Source: Halomicrobium urmianum (GTDB lineage: Archaea > Halobacteriota > Halobacteria > Halobacteriales > Haloarculaceae). Taken from it: DNA of 64,000 bases. The notes below the pieces were generated by a model. The model ran no database searches. It had not been told where the DNA came from and saw nothing but the letters and a program-made list of their open reading frames with translations. Position numbers and translations under genes: made by a program. This document shows, in pieces, positions 1 to 8,273 of this stretch (positions are counted from its first letter, which is position 1; each line of letters starts with the position of its first letter). The stretch is taken from contig NZ_CP084090.1 in the NCBI RefSeq assembly GCF_020217425.1, positions 3,224,001 through 3,288,000 of the forward strand, given 5' to 3'.

Positions 1-647
1 CAGTTCGAACAGAAGTAGCCGTAGGCGTCCTCGTCCGCCGGGTCCTCGTACGTCCGGAAGAAGGGACCGTCCGTCCCCGGCACGTCGTCGTCGGCGTCGA
101 CGGTCCGCTCTCGGCCGTCCACCGTCACCGTGTCGGGGACGTCGACGGGTTCGTCGTCGGCGACGGGGGCCGCTGGGTCCGGGTGCCTGTAGACGTACGC
201 GTGGAAGGACTCCTCGGCGAACTCGATCTCGACCTTCTCGCCGCGCTCGTAGCCGAACTGCTCGCAGAACTGGTCGCCCTCGGGGTCCTCAGCGAGGACG
301 GTGCCGATCAGCGCGCTGTCGCCCTCGGCCGCGACGTCGCGGGCGTCCTCGACGAGCGCGGTGCCGGCGCCCTGTCCGCGGTGGCCCGGTTCGACGTGGA
401 GCCACCGGAGGATCGCGTGGTCGCCGACCTCGACGTCGGCGAACCCGAGCACCTCGCCCTCCTCTTCGGCGACGCGTATCCGGTTCGCGTCGCCCTCGAC
501 CCGCTCGCGGACTGCGTCCTCGGAGAGCACCGCGGCCACGATCGTCTCGATCTGGTCCGGGGACAGCGAGTAGGAAGTCTGGAAGGACTGCTCGGCGATC
601 CGCCTGATCCGCCCGGAGTCGTCCGCCTCGGCCGCTCTGACGTCCAT
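1..647 (-). CDS. GNAT-family N-acetyltransferase, 3' end outside window
   Basis: The minus-strand frame opens with ATG at 647 (MDVRAAEADDSGRI) and is still open at base 1, so at least 215 residues are present and the C-terminus is missing. A GNAT acetyl-CoA-binding stretch is visible near residues 73-90 (HVEPGHRGQGAGTALVE), with the expected R-G-Q-G-A-G pyrophosphate loop. After the GNAT fold (about 150 residues) the protein continues with an Asp/Pro-rich linker and ends at the window edge in a GYFCSNC cysteine pair, which could be half of a small zinc site. The substrate cannot be read from sequence. It is divergent from the hydrolase gene at 841, with about 190 bp of shared promoter region between them. 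Confidence 0.85.
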   Translation of the reverse strand, partial: MDVRAAEADDSGRIRRIAEQSFQTSYSLSPDQIETIVAAVLSEDAVRERVEGDANRIRVAEEEGEVLGFADVEVGDHAILRWLHVEPGHRGQGAGTALVEDARDVAAEGDSALIGTVLAEDPEGDQFCEQFGYERGEKVEIEFAEESFHAYVYRHPDPAAPVADDEPVDVPDTVTVDGRERTVDADDDVPGTDGPFFRTYEDPADEDAYGYFCSN

Positions 648-840
648 GCCGCCACGTCGCCGCCGCGGCGATTAACTGTGCTTGCGACCTCGTTGCCGGG
701 TCCCCTCGCTCGACTGCAGACTGGTGCCCCTTGGTTGCGAGAAACCGGCGACCTCGCCGAATCCCGGGCGGCGGCGTCGAGCGCCCACCACTTTCATCTA
801 CAGTGTCAGGTTGAAGGTGGACGAATCACATGAACTACAT
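648..840. promoter_or_regulatory. divergent intergenic region, GNAT / hydrolase
   Basis: About 190 bp separate the two divergent starts. A longer upstream reading of the hydrolase frame (to 682) exists but has no conserved-looking sequence, and the ATG at 841 is the last good start before the hydrolase fold. An AT-rich stretch at about 789-796 (ACTTTCAT) may act as the rightward promoter. No convincing operator was seen. Confidence 0.35.
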
Positions 841-1692
841 ATGCACTTCACCAGCAACGACGGGGTCCGTGCGAGTTCACGCGGCTGGGCCCGTCGAGAG
901 CGGCCCGACGGGGTTCGACTCCGCTACGAGACGGCGGGTCCAGACGACGCCACGGCGGTGGCGTTCGTCGAGGGACTCGGCTACGGCACCTGGATGTGGG
1001 GCTGGCAGCGCCCCGCGCTCGCCGAGTCGTATCGGACAGTGGTCTGGGACAACCGCGGCACCGGCGAGTCGGACGAACCGGAGGGGCCGTACACGACGGA
1101 GGAGATGGCCGGCGACATGGCGGCGGTCCTCGACGACGCCGGGGTGGACCGCGCGCACCTCGTCGGCGCGAGCCTCGGCGGGATGATCGCCCTCCAGTAC
1201 GCGCTGGACTACGACGGCGCCGCGTCGCTCTCGCTGCTGTGTACCTCGGCCGGCGGCGACGAGGCCGTCCCGATGCCGGACGACGCGCGGGCACGCGTGT
1301 TCGACGTCCCCCGTGGCCTCGACCGGGTGGAGTCGATCCGGTACAGGATGCGGCCGGCGTTTACGGACGACTTCTGGGACGCGAACCCCGAAGTGATCGA
1401 CCGCATCGTCGACCGGCGCCTGGAGACGGATCCCTCCGATCGGGCCTACGAGTGGCAGGCCGCGGCGGCGACGTCGTTCGACGCGACCGACCGCCTCGAC
1501 GAGGTCGACGTCCCCGCGCTCGTCCTCCACGGCACCGACGACCGCGTCGTGCCCGTCGAGAACGGCCGGCTGCTGGCCGACGGGCTCCCCGACGCTCGCC
1601 TGGAGACCGTCGCCGGCGGCTCCCACCTGTTCTTCGTCGAGCGGAATGAACTCGTGAACGAACGGCTGCTGTCCTTCCTCGACGATGTCTGA
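841..1692 (+). CDS. alpha/beta-hydrolase (3-oxoadipate enol-lactonase-like)
   Basis: The protein has 283 residues from the ATG at 841. The fold is the alpha/beta-hydrolase type: an oxyanion/dinucleotide-like turn (WDNRGTGESD, about 62-71), a nucleophile elbow GASLGG with Ser111, an acid in GTDDRVVP (Asp233) and a histidine in GGSHLFFVE (His262). The triad is complete, so it should be active on an ester, lactone or thioester. The stop overlaps the start of the acyl-CoA ligase at 1685 by 8 nt, which indicates a translationally coupled two-gene operon. Together they suggest processing of an organic acid, but the substrate is unknown. Upstream in-frame ATGs exist (682); 841 was chosen because the family-like sequence begins there. 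Confidence 0.85.
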   Translation: MHFTSNDGVRASSRGWARRERPDGVRLRYETAGPDDATAVAFVEGLGYGTWMWGWQRPALAESYRTVVWDNRGTGESDEPEGPYTTEEMAGDMAAVLDDAGVDRAHLVGASLGGMIALQYALDYDGAASLSLLCTSAGGDEAVPMPDDARARVFDVPRGLDRVESIRYRMRPAFTDDFWDANPEVIDRIVDRRLETDPSDRAYEWQAAAATSFDATDRLDEVDVPALVLHGTDDRVVPVENGRLLADGLPDARLETVAGGSHLFFVERNELVNERLLSFLDDV

Positions 1693-3310
1693 GCACGGTC
1701 CCCAGCGCTGGGTCGGGAACTGGAGCGGCCGGCGAGCGGCGCTGACCCCCGACTGGGTCGGCCTGGTCGACGCCGCGACCGGCGCGGAGTACACCTACGC
1801 CGACCTCGACCGTCGGGCGAACCGGACCGCCCGGCTGCTGGCCGAGTACGGGGTGACGGCCCCAGACGCTCGTGAGGAGCGCGCGGCAGCGGACCACGAA
1901 CCCGGGAGCGTGACCGTGCTCGCACGGAACCGTCCGGAGTACGTCGACCTCTTCTTCGCCACGGGGAAGACCGGCGGCGTCCTCGCGCCGCTGTCCTACC
2001 GGCTCGCGCCGCCCGAACTCGCCGCCCTGCTGGACGACGTTGACCCGTCGTTGCTCGTGGTCGAGGAGCCGTTCGCCGACGGGGTCGTCGAGGCGCTCGA
2101 ACTGGCCGACGTCGATCCACCCGCGCTGACGCTGACGACGAACGGCGTCGCGACGTGGGAGCCCTACGGGGACGCCCTCCCGGAGGCGGACGCCGCCTAC
2201 GACGGTCCGGACCTCGCGCCGGGCGACCCCCACCTCCTGTTGCACACCGGCGGGTCAACGGGCACGCCGAAGGAGACGGAGATCTGCCACGAGGCGGTCG
2301 TCTGGAACTCGCTGAACACCATCACGGCGTGGGGGCTACGGCCGGACGACGTCACGCCGATGGTGTTCCCGATGTTCCACACTGGCGGGTGGAACGTGCT
2401 GACGCTCCCCGTCTTCCACATGGGCGGGACCGTCGTGATCGACCGGGCGTTCGAGCCCGGCGCGGTGCTCCGGCTGATCGAGGAGCGGTCGGCCACCGTC
2501 CTCGTGGCGGTGCCGACCGTCCTGCGGGCGATGACCGAGCACGACCGCTGGGCGGAGACCGACCTCTCCTCGCTGCGCCTCGCAAAGTCCGGTGGCGGTC
2601 CCTGCCGCGAGGCCGTCATGCGGGCCTGGTGGGACCGCGGCGTCGACCTCTCGCAGGGCTACGGGCTCACGGAGTGCGGCCCCAACAACTTCGCCATGCC
2701 GGAGGGGTGGGACCGCGAGAAGGCCGACACCGTCGGCGTCCCCGCGATGCACGTCGACGCCCGCGTCGTCGACGACGAGGGCGGGGAGCTCGATCCGGGC
2801 GCGGTGGGCGAACTCGAGCTGCGCTCGCCCCACTCGGCGACGTGCTACCGGGGGCGCGACGAGGAAACGGCGGCGACGTTCGGCGACGAGGCCGCCGGCG
2901 GCGACGGCCCCCGCACCGGCGGCGCGTGGCTCTCGACGGGCGACCTGGCGCGCATCGACGACGACGGGTACGTTAGCGTCGAGGGTCGCAAGTCCGACAT
3001 GTTCGTCAGCGGCGGCGAGAACGTCTACCCCGCCGAGGTCGAGGACGCCGTCGCAGCCCACCCCGGCGTCGGCGAGGTTGTCGTGGTCCCCGTCGACGAC
3101 GAGCAGTGGGGTCAGGTCGGAACGGCCGTCGTCGAGCCAGTGGCGGACCCCGACGCGGAGCCCCCGAGCGCCGACGACCTGGCCGAGTTCCTCGACGACC
3201 GGCTGGCCGGGTACAAGCGCCCGCGTCGCGTCGCGGTCGTGGACGAACTCCCGAAGAGCGGGCCGGCCAAGGTCGACCGCGAGGCCGTCGAGCGCGAGTT
3301 CGGCGGTTGA
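1685..3310 (+). CDS. AMP-forming acyl-CoA synthetase / ligase
   Basis: A 541-residue ANL-superfamily adenylate-forming enzyme that activates a carboxylic acid through an acyl-AMP and transfers it to CoA. Visible motifs in order: P-loop HTGGSTGTPKE near residue 188, QGYGLTECGP near 322-331, STGDLARIDDDGY near 417, the hinge EGRKSDMFVSGGENVYPAE near 433-451, and the C-terminal catalytic lysine in SGPAKVDRE near 524. Length and motif order are typical of medium/long-chain or aryl acyl-CoA ligases. The P-loop has HTGG where most members have YTSG, a minor deviation. It overlaps the hydrolase gene by 8 nt. Substrate is not predictable. Confidence 0.9.
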   Translation: MSEHGPQRWVGNWSGRRAALTPDWVGLVDAATGAEYTYADLDRRANRTARLLAEYGVTAPDAREERAAADHEPGSVTVLARNRPEYVDLFFATGKTGGVLAPLSYRLAPPELAALLDDVDPSLLVVEEPFADGVVEALELADVDPPALTLTTNGVATWEPYGDALPEADAAYDGPDLAPGDPHLLLHTGGSTGTPKETEICHEAVVWNSLNTITAWGLRPDDVTPMVFPMFHTGGWNVLTLPVFHMGGTVVIDRAFEPGAVLRLIEERSATVLVAVPTVLRAMTEHDRWAETDLSSLRLAKSGGGPCREAVMRAWWDRGVDLSQGYGLTECGPNNFAMPEGWDREKADTVGVPAMHVDARVVDDEGGELDPGAVGELELRSPHSATCYRGRDEETAATFGDEAAGGDGPRTGGAWLSTGDLARIDDDGYVSVEGRKSDMFVSGGENVYPAEVEDAVAAHPGVGEVVVVPVDDEQWGQVGTAVVEPVADPDAEPPSADDLAEFLDDRLAGYKRPRRVAVVDELPKSGPAKVDREAVEREFGG

Positions 3311-3425
3311 CCGCTCCCCGCCGTCTGGCGGCGGGGCAGCGGGGCTCGCTGGCGATCTCGATTCCTACATGGACGTCCATCGCAGTCCGCCCACACTTAT
3401 GCCATACCCGTCCGAGCGCTCGCAC

Positions 3426-4508
3426 ATGGATCTGGAAGGCCACTTCGACGACTTCGAGCGCCGCGACTGGGAGGAGGACGCCGAGGGCACCGTCCGCTTC
3501 GCGATGGTCGGGCTGGGCTGGTGGACCCGGGAGTACGCCGTGCCCGCGACCAACGAGTCGGACATCTGCGAGACGACGGTAGTCGTCAGCAGCTCCACGG
3601 AGAAGGCCGAGGACTTCGCCGCGGAGGTCGACACCGTCGAGGCCGCGCTGACCTACGACGAGTTCCAAGACGGCGAGGCCGCGGAGCACTACGACGCCGT
3701 CTACGTCGCCACGCCGAACGCGCTGCACCTGCCCTACGTCGAGGCGGCCGCCGAGTCCGGCAAGGACGTGCTCCTGGAGAAGCCCATGGAGGCGTCTTCG
3801 GAGCGCGCCGAGCAGATCGTCGAGGCCGTCGACGCCGCCGACGACGTCACGCTGATGGTGGCCTACCGGATGCACACCGACCCGGCCGTCCGCCGGATGC
3901 GCGAACTCGTCGAGTCGGGCTTCATCGGCGAGCCTGCCCACGTCCACGGGCACATGGGCCAGCCCCTGCTGGAGATGATCCCCGATCCCGACCAGTGGCG
4001 CCTCGACCCCGACCTGGCCGGGCCGGGCGCGTCCGTCACCGACCTGGGCATCTACCCGATCAACACGACGCGGTTCGTGCTTGACAGCGCCCCCCAGTCC
4101 GTCCAGGCGGCCACCTACTCCGGTGCCGAGGGCTTCGAGGACGTCCCCGATGAGCGGGCCGCGTTCACGATCACCTACGAGGGCAACGTACTGGCGTCGA
4201 TGACCGCCAGCCAGAACGTCCACAAGAACGGCTTCCTCCGGATCACCGGCACCGAGGGGGAACTCCTGCTGGAGCCCGCCTTCCTCGGGCCCTCTGACCT
4301 GACCGTCTCCCGCGGCGACGTCGAAGCGGACCTGACCCTCCCCGAGTGGGGCGAGAAGCAGCAGATGAACGAGGAGTTCGAGTACTTTGCCAACCACCTG
4401 CTCACCGACCGCCAGCCGCCGGGCGACGCCGAGCACGGCCTCGTCGACATGCGCGCCATCGAGGCCGTCTTCGAGTCCGCCGAGCGCGGCGAGCGGATCG
4501 ACCTCTGA
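3426..4508 (+). CDS. gfo6: D-xylose 1-dehydrogenase (NADP+), Gfo/Idh/MocA family
   Basis: The 360-residue protein matches the length and sequence pattern of the characterised haloarchaeal D-xylose dehydrogenase (Gfo6), which oxidises xylose to xylonolactone as the first step of oxidative pentose degradation. A Rossmann turn MVGLGWW lies near residues 27-33, followed by VATPNALH, and the family's catalytic lysine in LLEKPME (Lys119). The C-terminal Gfo/Idh alpha/beta domain includes DLGIYPINTTRF. The ATG at 3426 was selected over an upstream in-frame codon because it follows a TATA-like ACTTATGCC (3395-3403) at leaderless spacing. The next step, xylonate dehydratase, is on the opposite strand at 5214. 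Confidence 0.9.
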   Translation: MDLEGHFDDFERRDWEEDAEGTVRFAMVGLGWWTREYAVPATNESDICETTVVVSSSTEKAEDFAAEVDTVEAALTYDEFQDGEAAEHYDAVYVATPNALHLPYVEAAAESGKDVLLEKPMEASSERAEQIVEAVDAADDVTLMVAYRMHTDPAVRRMRELVESGFIGEPAHVHGHMGQPLLEMIPDPDQWRLDPDLAGPGASVTDLGIYPINTTRFVLDSAPQSVQAATYSGAEGFEDVPDERAAFTITYEGNVLASMTASQNVHKNGFLRITGTEGELLLEPAFLGPSDLTVSRGDVEADLTLPEWGEKQQMNEEFEYFANHLLTDRQPPGDAEHGLVDMRAIEAVFESAERGERIDL

Positions 4509-4575
4509 CACGGACCTCCAGCAGTCCGTACGAGCGACGACAGGGATTATCCGTCCGGCCCGCGCAGGGACCCAC

Positions 4576-4974
4576 ATGGCCCTCCGCACGCTGACGAAGT
4601 ATGCCCTGCTCGGACTCGCCCTGCTCGTGGCCGTCAGCGCCGTGCTCTCGGTCGTCGGGATGGTCCTGAGCGCCGTCTGGATGGCCCTGGTCGGCGTCGC
4701 GGCCCTCGTCGGCATGGCCGTCCTCGGCTACGTCGGGTACCGGGTCGCCAGGTGGGCGTTGAGCGACGGCGGACCAGCGACCGAGACCGTTCCGGGCACC
4801 GACCTCGGTCGCGCCACGACCACCGAGACGTCCGACGACCCCGTCGACAGGCTCCAGCAGCAGTACGCCGAGGGCAAGCTGACCGAGGCGGAGTTCGAGC
4901 GCAAACTGGAGCGAGCGATGGACGACCGCGAACCCGATCCGATCGACCGGGAACTGGAACGGGAGCGGCGGTAA
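4576..4974 (+). CDS. small membrane protein with C-terminal SHOCT domain
   Basis: 132 residues. Residues about 8-60 are strongly hydrophobic and form two membrane segments (KYALLGLALLVAVSAVLSVV and a second WMALVGVAALVGMAVLGYVG). A polar linker follows, then a SHOCT-type tail at about 101-122 (DPVDRLQQQYAEGKLTEAEF), the short helical pair common at the C-termini of haloarchaeal membrane proteins. SHOCT modules are thought to mediate oligomerisation. No enzymatic motif is present. It sits between xylose dehydrogenase and the xylonate dehydratase gene but nothing ties it to sugar metabolism. Confidence 0.8.
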   Translation: MALRTLTKYALLGLALLVAVSAVLSVVGMVLSAVWMALVGVAALVGMAVLGYVGYRVARWALSDGGPATETVPGTDLGRATTTETSDDPVDRLQQQYAEGKLTEAEFERKLERAMDDREPDPIDRELERERR

Positions 4975-5213
4975 GCGGCGGAACGGCCCGCTGTATTCTC
5001 GGAGGCGCGGCGAACGCAGAAAACTTCGAGAGGCGGCCAGCGGACGGCTTTAGGTCTCACTCGGAAGAATCCGCACCGTCGCCGATACAACGGCTCCGCG
5101 TGCCGATTATTCCTCGTCGAACACCGGAAGACTCGCTCCGCTCGTCTTCCGAGCACGACGAAGCTACGCTTCGTCGAACGAGTCGAATTGAAGATTCGCC
5201 GGTTCGATCCGGC
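4975..5213. other. intergenic region with two hairpin-forming palindromes
   Basis: This 239-bp gap lies between convergent genes. It contains an imperfect palindrome at about 5127-5151 (GGAAGAC ... GTCTTCC) and a strong hairpin at about 5156-5176 (CGACGAAGC-TAC-GCTTCGTCG). These could serve as transcription stop or mRNA end structures for the two converging transcripts. No ORF in the gap looks like a gene. Confidence 0.4.
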
Positions 5214-6458
5214 TTACGCCGGATCGAACAGCGTCTCGCCGTCGACCATGTGCTCCTCGACGGCGTCGAGGTCGAGCGTGACGCCGAGGCCGGGCTCCTC
5301 GGGGATCTCGATGTAGCCGTCCTCGATGACCGTCTCCTCGACCAGGTCGCTCCACCAGCCGAGTTCGTAGCTGTGGTACTCGACGGCGAGGGAGTTGGGG
5401 ATGGCGGCGCCGACGTGGGCGCTGGCCATCGTCGCGACGGGCGAGGAGACGTTGTGCATCGCGACGGGGACGTAGTACTGGTTGGCGACGTCGGCGATCT
5501 TGCGGGTCTCGCGCATGCCGCCCACCTTGGGCATGTCCGGCGCGATGATGTCGACGGCCTGCTCCTCGATCAGGCGGCGCTCCTCGGTGACGCGGTAGCG
5601 GTTTTCGCCGACGGTGATCGGTGTGGTCGTCGAGTCGGTGACCTCCTTCTGGACCTCGAGGTTCTCCGGCGGGACGGGGTCCTCGAGCCACCAGACGTCG
5701 TAGTCCTCGACGGCCTCGGCCAAGCGCTGGGCGGAGCCGCCGGAGAAAGTCCAGTGGCAGTCGAAGGCGACGTCGGCCTCGTCCTTGACCTCCTCGGTGA
5801 CCTTCTCGACGATCTCGGCCTTGTGGCGGATCTCGCCGGGCCGGAGGTGACGGTTGGCGCGGTCCTTCTCCAGGCCGGAGGGGACGTCGAGGTCGAACTT
5901 CAGGGCGTCGTAGCCCAGTTCGTCGACGACGCGGCGGGCCTCGTCGGCGCAGGCCTCGGGGTCGGCCTCCTCCTCGGTGTGGCAGTCGCAGTACACGCGC
6001 ATGTGATCGCGGTACTTGCCGCCCAGCAGCTGGTAGGCGGGTACTTCGAGGATCTTGCCGGCGAGGTCGTGCAGCGCGACCTCGATGCCGGCGATGGCGG
6101 TGACCGTGACGCCCTCGACGCTGCCCTCGCCGGACATCTTCTGGATCAGGTGCTCGTAGAGGCGGTCGATGTCCAGCGGGTTCTCGCCGATGACGAACGG
6201 CTTCATCCGCTCGATGAGTTCCGGCACCCCGGCCCCCCAGTAGGCCTCGCCCGTGCCCACGACGCCGGCGTCGGTGTAGACGCGGACGAGCGTCCACGGG
6301 AAGTTCCCGTCGACCATGGTGGTCTGGACGTCGGTGATCTCGACGTCGCGGCCGCCGCCGCGCTCGATATCGACGCCCATGGTGTCAGAGGACAGCTCTC
6401 GCATCGTGTACTCCGCGTTGGGATCGTGAAGATCGGCGTAGTTGATGTCGTTCCCCAT
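5214..6458 (-). CDS. xacD: D-xylonate dehydratase, enolase superfamily
   Basis: 414 residues from ATG at 6458 to TAA at 5214. It belongs to the mandelate racemase / mannonate dehydratase branch of the enolase superfamily. Mg2+-ligand motifs are visible: DCHW (about 240), WLEDPVPPEN (about 266) and VGENRY (about 293), with a late MHNVSSP loop. In haloarchaea this group includes XacD, which dehydrates D-xylonate (and L-arabinonate) to 2-keto-3-deoxypentonate, the step after the dehydrogenase at 3426. Other acid-sugar substrates (gluconate, galactonate) are possible. The promoter is AT-poor; CTTTTGAA about 25-30 nt upstream is the best TATA candidate. Confidence 0.87.
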   Translation of the reverse strand: MGNDINYADLHDPNAEYTMRELSSDTMGVDIERGGGRDVEITDVQTTMVDGNFPWTLVRVYTDAGVVGTGEAYWGAGVPELIERMKPFVIGENPLDIDRLYEHLIQKMSGEGSVEGVTVTAIAGIEVALHDLAGKILEVPAYQLLGGKYRDHMRVYCDCHTEEEADPEACADEARRVVDELGYDALKFDLDVPSGLEKDRANRHLRPGEIRHKAEIVEKVTEEVKDEADVAFDCHWTFSGGSAQRLAEAVEDYDVWWLEDPVPPENLEVQKEVTDSTTTPITVGENRYRVTEERRLIEEQAVDIIAPDMPKVGGMRETRKIADVANQYYVPVAMHNVSSPVATMASAHVGAAIPNSLAVEYHSYELGWWSDLVEETVIEDGYIEIPEEPGLGVTLDLDAVEEHMVDGETLFDPA

Positions 6459-6635
6459 GTGGGACCGTTCCGGCCCCCGGTTCAAAAGCGGTTCTGTCCC
6501 GGCTCGGCCGTCCGAGGTCCGGCGGTCCCGGGAGCCACCGTCGATCGCCCGTCTCACGGACGGTTTCATTTCTGATAAATTCCGGGGCGGCTTTATGAGC
6601 GGTCCGGCGAAACGCCCGGCAGAGAATTCCCATCG
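6459..6635. promoter_or_regulatory. divergent promoter region, xacD / transducer
   Basis: The 177 bp between two divergent starts holds a TATA-like TTTTGAA for the minus-strand dehydratase (about 6480-6487) and a TTTATG / GATAAATTCC stretch at about 6573-6597 for the plus-strand transducer. No clear palindromic operator was seen. Confidence 0.4.
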
Positions 6636-8120
6636 ATGACCCCCGAGAACCCCCACAGACGGAGTCTGGCCGCGGGAATCGCCGCCCAGGTCGCCCACGG
6701 CTGTTACCAGGCTCTGGTCGCGGCCGCCGCGCCGGCCGGACTGCACGCTCCGCTGTCCCTGGTCGGCCTCGCCGGGGCGCTGGTCGCGGGCGCGTACTCG
6801 TTGTTCTCCCTCGACAGGCGCTTCGAGGCACTGGTGGCCGAGCGCGACCGGTACCGGGCGGAGCGGGACGAGGCCCGGAGCCGCCGGGACGAGCTGGCCG
6901 CGGAACTCGAATCGGTCCGCGGCGACCCGTCGGCGGCCCGCGAGCAGTCGATGCCGCAGGAGCCCGTCGCGACGACCGACGGCGGCGTCGCGACCGCGGA
7001 CCCGCCGACGACCGACGAACTGCAGGAGTACCTCCGGGAGTACGGCACCGTCCTCGAAGCGGCCGCCGACGGTCAGCTGGGCCGGCGGATGGACGAGGAC
7101 GCGCCGGACCCGGCGCTGGCCGACCTCGCCGCGGCGTTCAACGAGATGGCGGGCGCTTTCCAGCAGACCGTCGACGCCGCCGACGAGTTCTCCGGGGACG
7201 TCGCCGACTCCAGCGAGCAGGTCGCCGGCGCCACGCAGGCGGTCACAGAGGCCAGCGAGAGCGTCGCCGGGACCATCCAGGAGATCGCCGACGTCTTCGC
7301 CGAACAGCACGAGCAGATCTCCCGGATCAGCGACGAGATGTCGGAGATGTCCGCCACGGTCGAGGAGATCGCCGCCTCGGCCGACCAGGTCTCGAAGCGG
7401 GCCGACAGGACCGAGGAGCGGACCGAGGAGGGGATCGAGGCCGGCCGCGAGGCCAGTGAGGCGATGGCCGAGACGGCCGACCGGACCGGGGAGGTCGTGG
7501 CGACCGACGAGGACCTTACCGAGCGGATGGACGAGGTCGGCGAGATCGTCGACCTGATCGACGACATCGCGGAGCAGACCAACATCCTCGCGCTGAACGC
7601 CTCGATCGAGGCCGCCCACGCTTCGTCGGGGGCCGAGAACAACGGCTTCGGCGTCGTCGCCGACGAGGTGAAGTCGCTGGCCGAGGAGACCAAGGAGGCC
7701 ACCGACCAGATCGAGGACCGCATCGGTGCGATCCAGGAGCGGACCGACGAGGCCGCCGCCGAGATCTGCGAGATGCGCGACTCCGTCGAGCACGGCCGGG
7801 AGACCGTCGGGGAGGCCCTTGCGGCCCTGGAGTCGATCGCGGAGCACGTCGAGGACACGGCCCGCGGCGTCGAGGAGATCAGCGAGGCGACCGACGATCA
7901 GGCCGCCTCCTCGGAGGAGGTCGCCTCCATCGCCGAGCAGGTCGTCGAGACGTCGCGCGAGAACGTCGACGAGGCCGAACACGTCGCGGCCGTCGCCGAG
8001 GAACAGAACCTCGCACTCGGCGAGATGGACGTCGAGGCCCGGACCCTCTCGATGCGGGCCGAACAGCTCTCCGCGCTGTTCGACGAGTACGACGCCGGCG
8101 GGGAGTACAGTAGAAATTAA
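6636..8120 (+). CDS. methyl-accepting transducer (Htr) without extracellular sensor domain
   Basis: 494 residues. Two hydrophobic segments lie at about 10-33 and 35-55 with almost no loop between them, so there is no outside ligand-binding domain. A HAMP-like/coiled-coil linker follows, then a long signalling coiled coil. The hairpin tip that binds CheA/CheW is recognisable at about 310-350 (EQTNILALNASIEAAHA, then GFGVVADEVKSLAEE). Glu/Gln-Glu pairs on the helices are candidate methylation sites. It probably senses an intracellular or membrane signal, or a partner protein. The last residues (SRN) and stop codon are supplied by the repeat element at 8110, so the natural C-terminus may have been replaced. 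Confidence 0.92.
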   Translation: MTPENPHRRSLAAGIAAQVAHGCYQALVAAAAPAGLHAPLSLVGLAGALVAGAYSLFSLDRRFEALVAERDRYRAERDEARSRRDELAAELESVRGDPSAAREQSMPQEPVATTDGGVATADPPTTDELQEYLREYGTVLEAAADGQLGRRMDEDAPDPALADLAAAFNEMAGAFQQTVDAADEFSGDVADSSEQVAGATQAVTEASESVAGTIQEIADVFAEQHEQISRISDEMSEMSATVEEIAASADQVSKRADRTEERTEEGIEAGREASEAMAETADRTGEVVATDEDLTERMDEVGEIVDLIDDIAEQTNILALNASIEAAHASSGAENNGFGVVADEVKSLAEETKEATDQIEDRIGAIQERTDEAAAEICEMRDSVEHGRETVGEALAALESIAEHVEDTARGVEEISEATDDQAASSEEVASIAEQVVETSRENVDEAEHVAAVAEEQNLALGEMDVEARTLSMRAEQLSALFDEYDAGGEYSRN

Positions 8121-8185
8121 ACGCACTGACACACTCGATGGGTGCCCGGGGTCCCCTTCGATGTGTAAATAGCTTCAATTTCTAC
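8110..8185 (+). repeat. palindromic dispersed element, copy 1 (core)
   Basis: First of three copies of the same element in the window (others 10763-10848 and 57592-57677). The shared core starts GTAGAAATT, continues with CGCACTGACACACTCGA, and closes with the inverted AATTTCTAC. This copy lacks the CTATAG outer ends present in the other two and has diverged more (ATTAAAC for ATTGAAC). It overlaps the 3' end of the transducer gene and provides its stop codon. Confidence 0.85.
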
Positions 8186-8273
8186 GACAGCCTCTGTCCT
8201 GTACGACGTCGGTTCGCCGGCGAACAGGACCGCCTCCCTCATTTTTATACAACAGGTATAGGTAGTCCCACGC

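Noticed and set aside
2592-3425. N-terminal extension of the xylose dehydrogenase frame back to 2592
   Set aside because: The extension overlaps the acyl-CoA ligase in another frame and is Arg/Ser/Thr-rich. A normal 360-residue enzyme starts at 3426.
5041-5056. Additional iron box (GGCTTTAGGTCTCACT)
   Set aside because: Only one half-site is present and the inverted half is missing; it lies between convergent genes.
4752-6575. 607-residue plus-strand frame across xacD
   Set aside because: Antisense to the dehydratase; composed of Leu/Val/Asp/Arg repeats with no recognisable domain.
5214-8132. 972-residue minus-strand frame covering xacD and the transducer gene
   Set aside because: Only the part up to ATG 6458 has xylonate dehydratase sequence. 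The rest is the antisense of the Htr gene and has no domain; it stays open because of high G+C.
8110-8185. Possible CRISPR repeat: the element end TTCAATTTCTACTATAG resembles the 3' part of Cas12a-type repeats
   Set aside because: The three copies are tens of kilobases apart or single, have no spacers, are 86 bp long and palindromic, and no cas gene is present.
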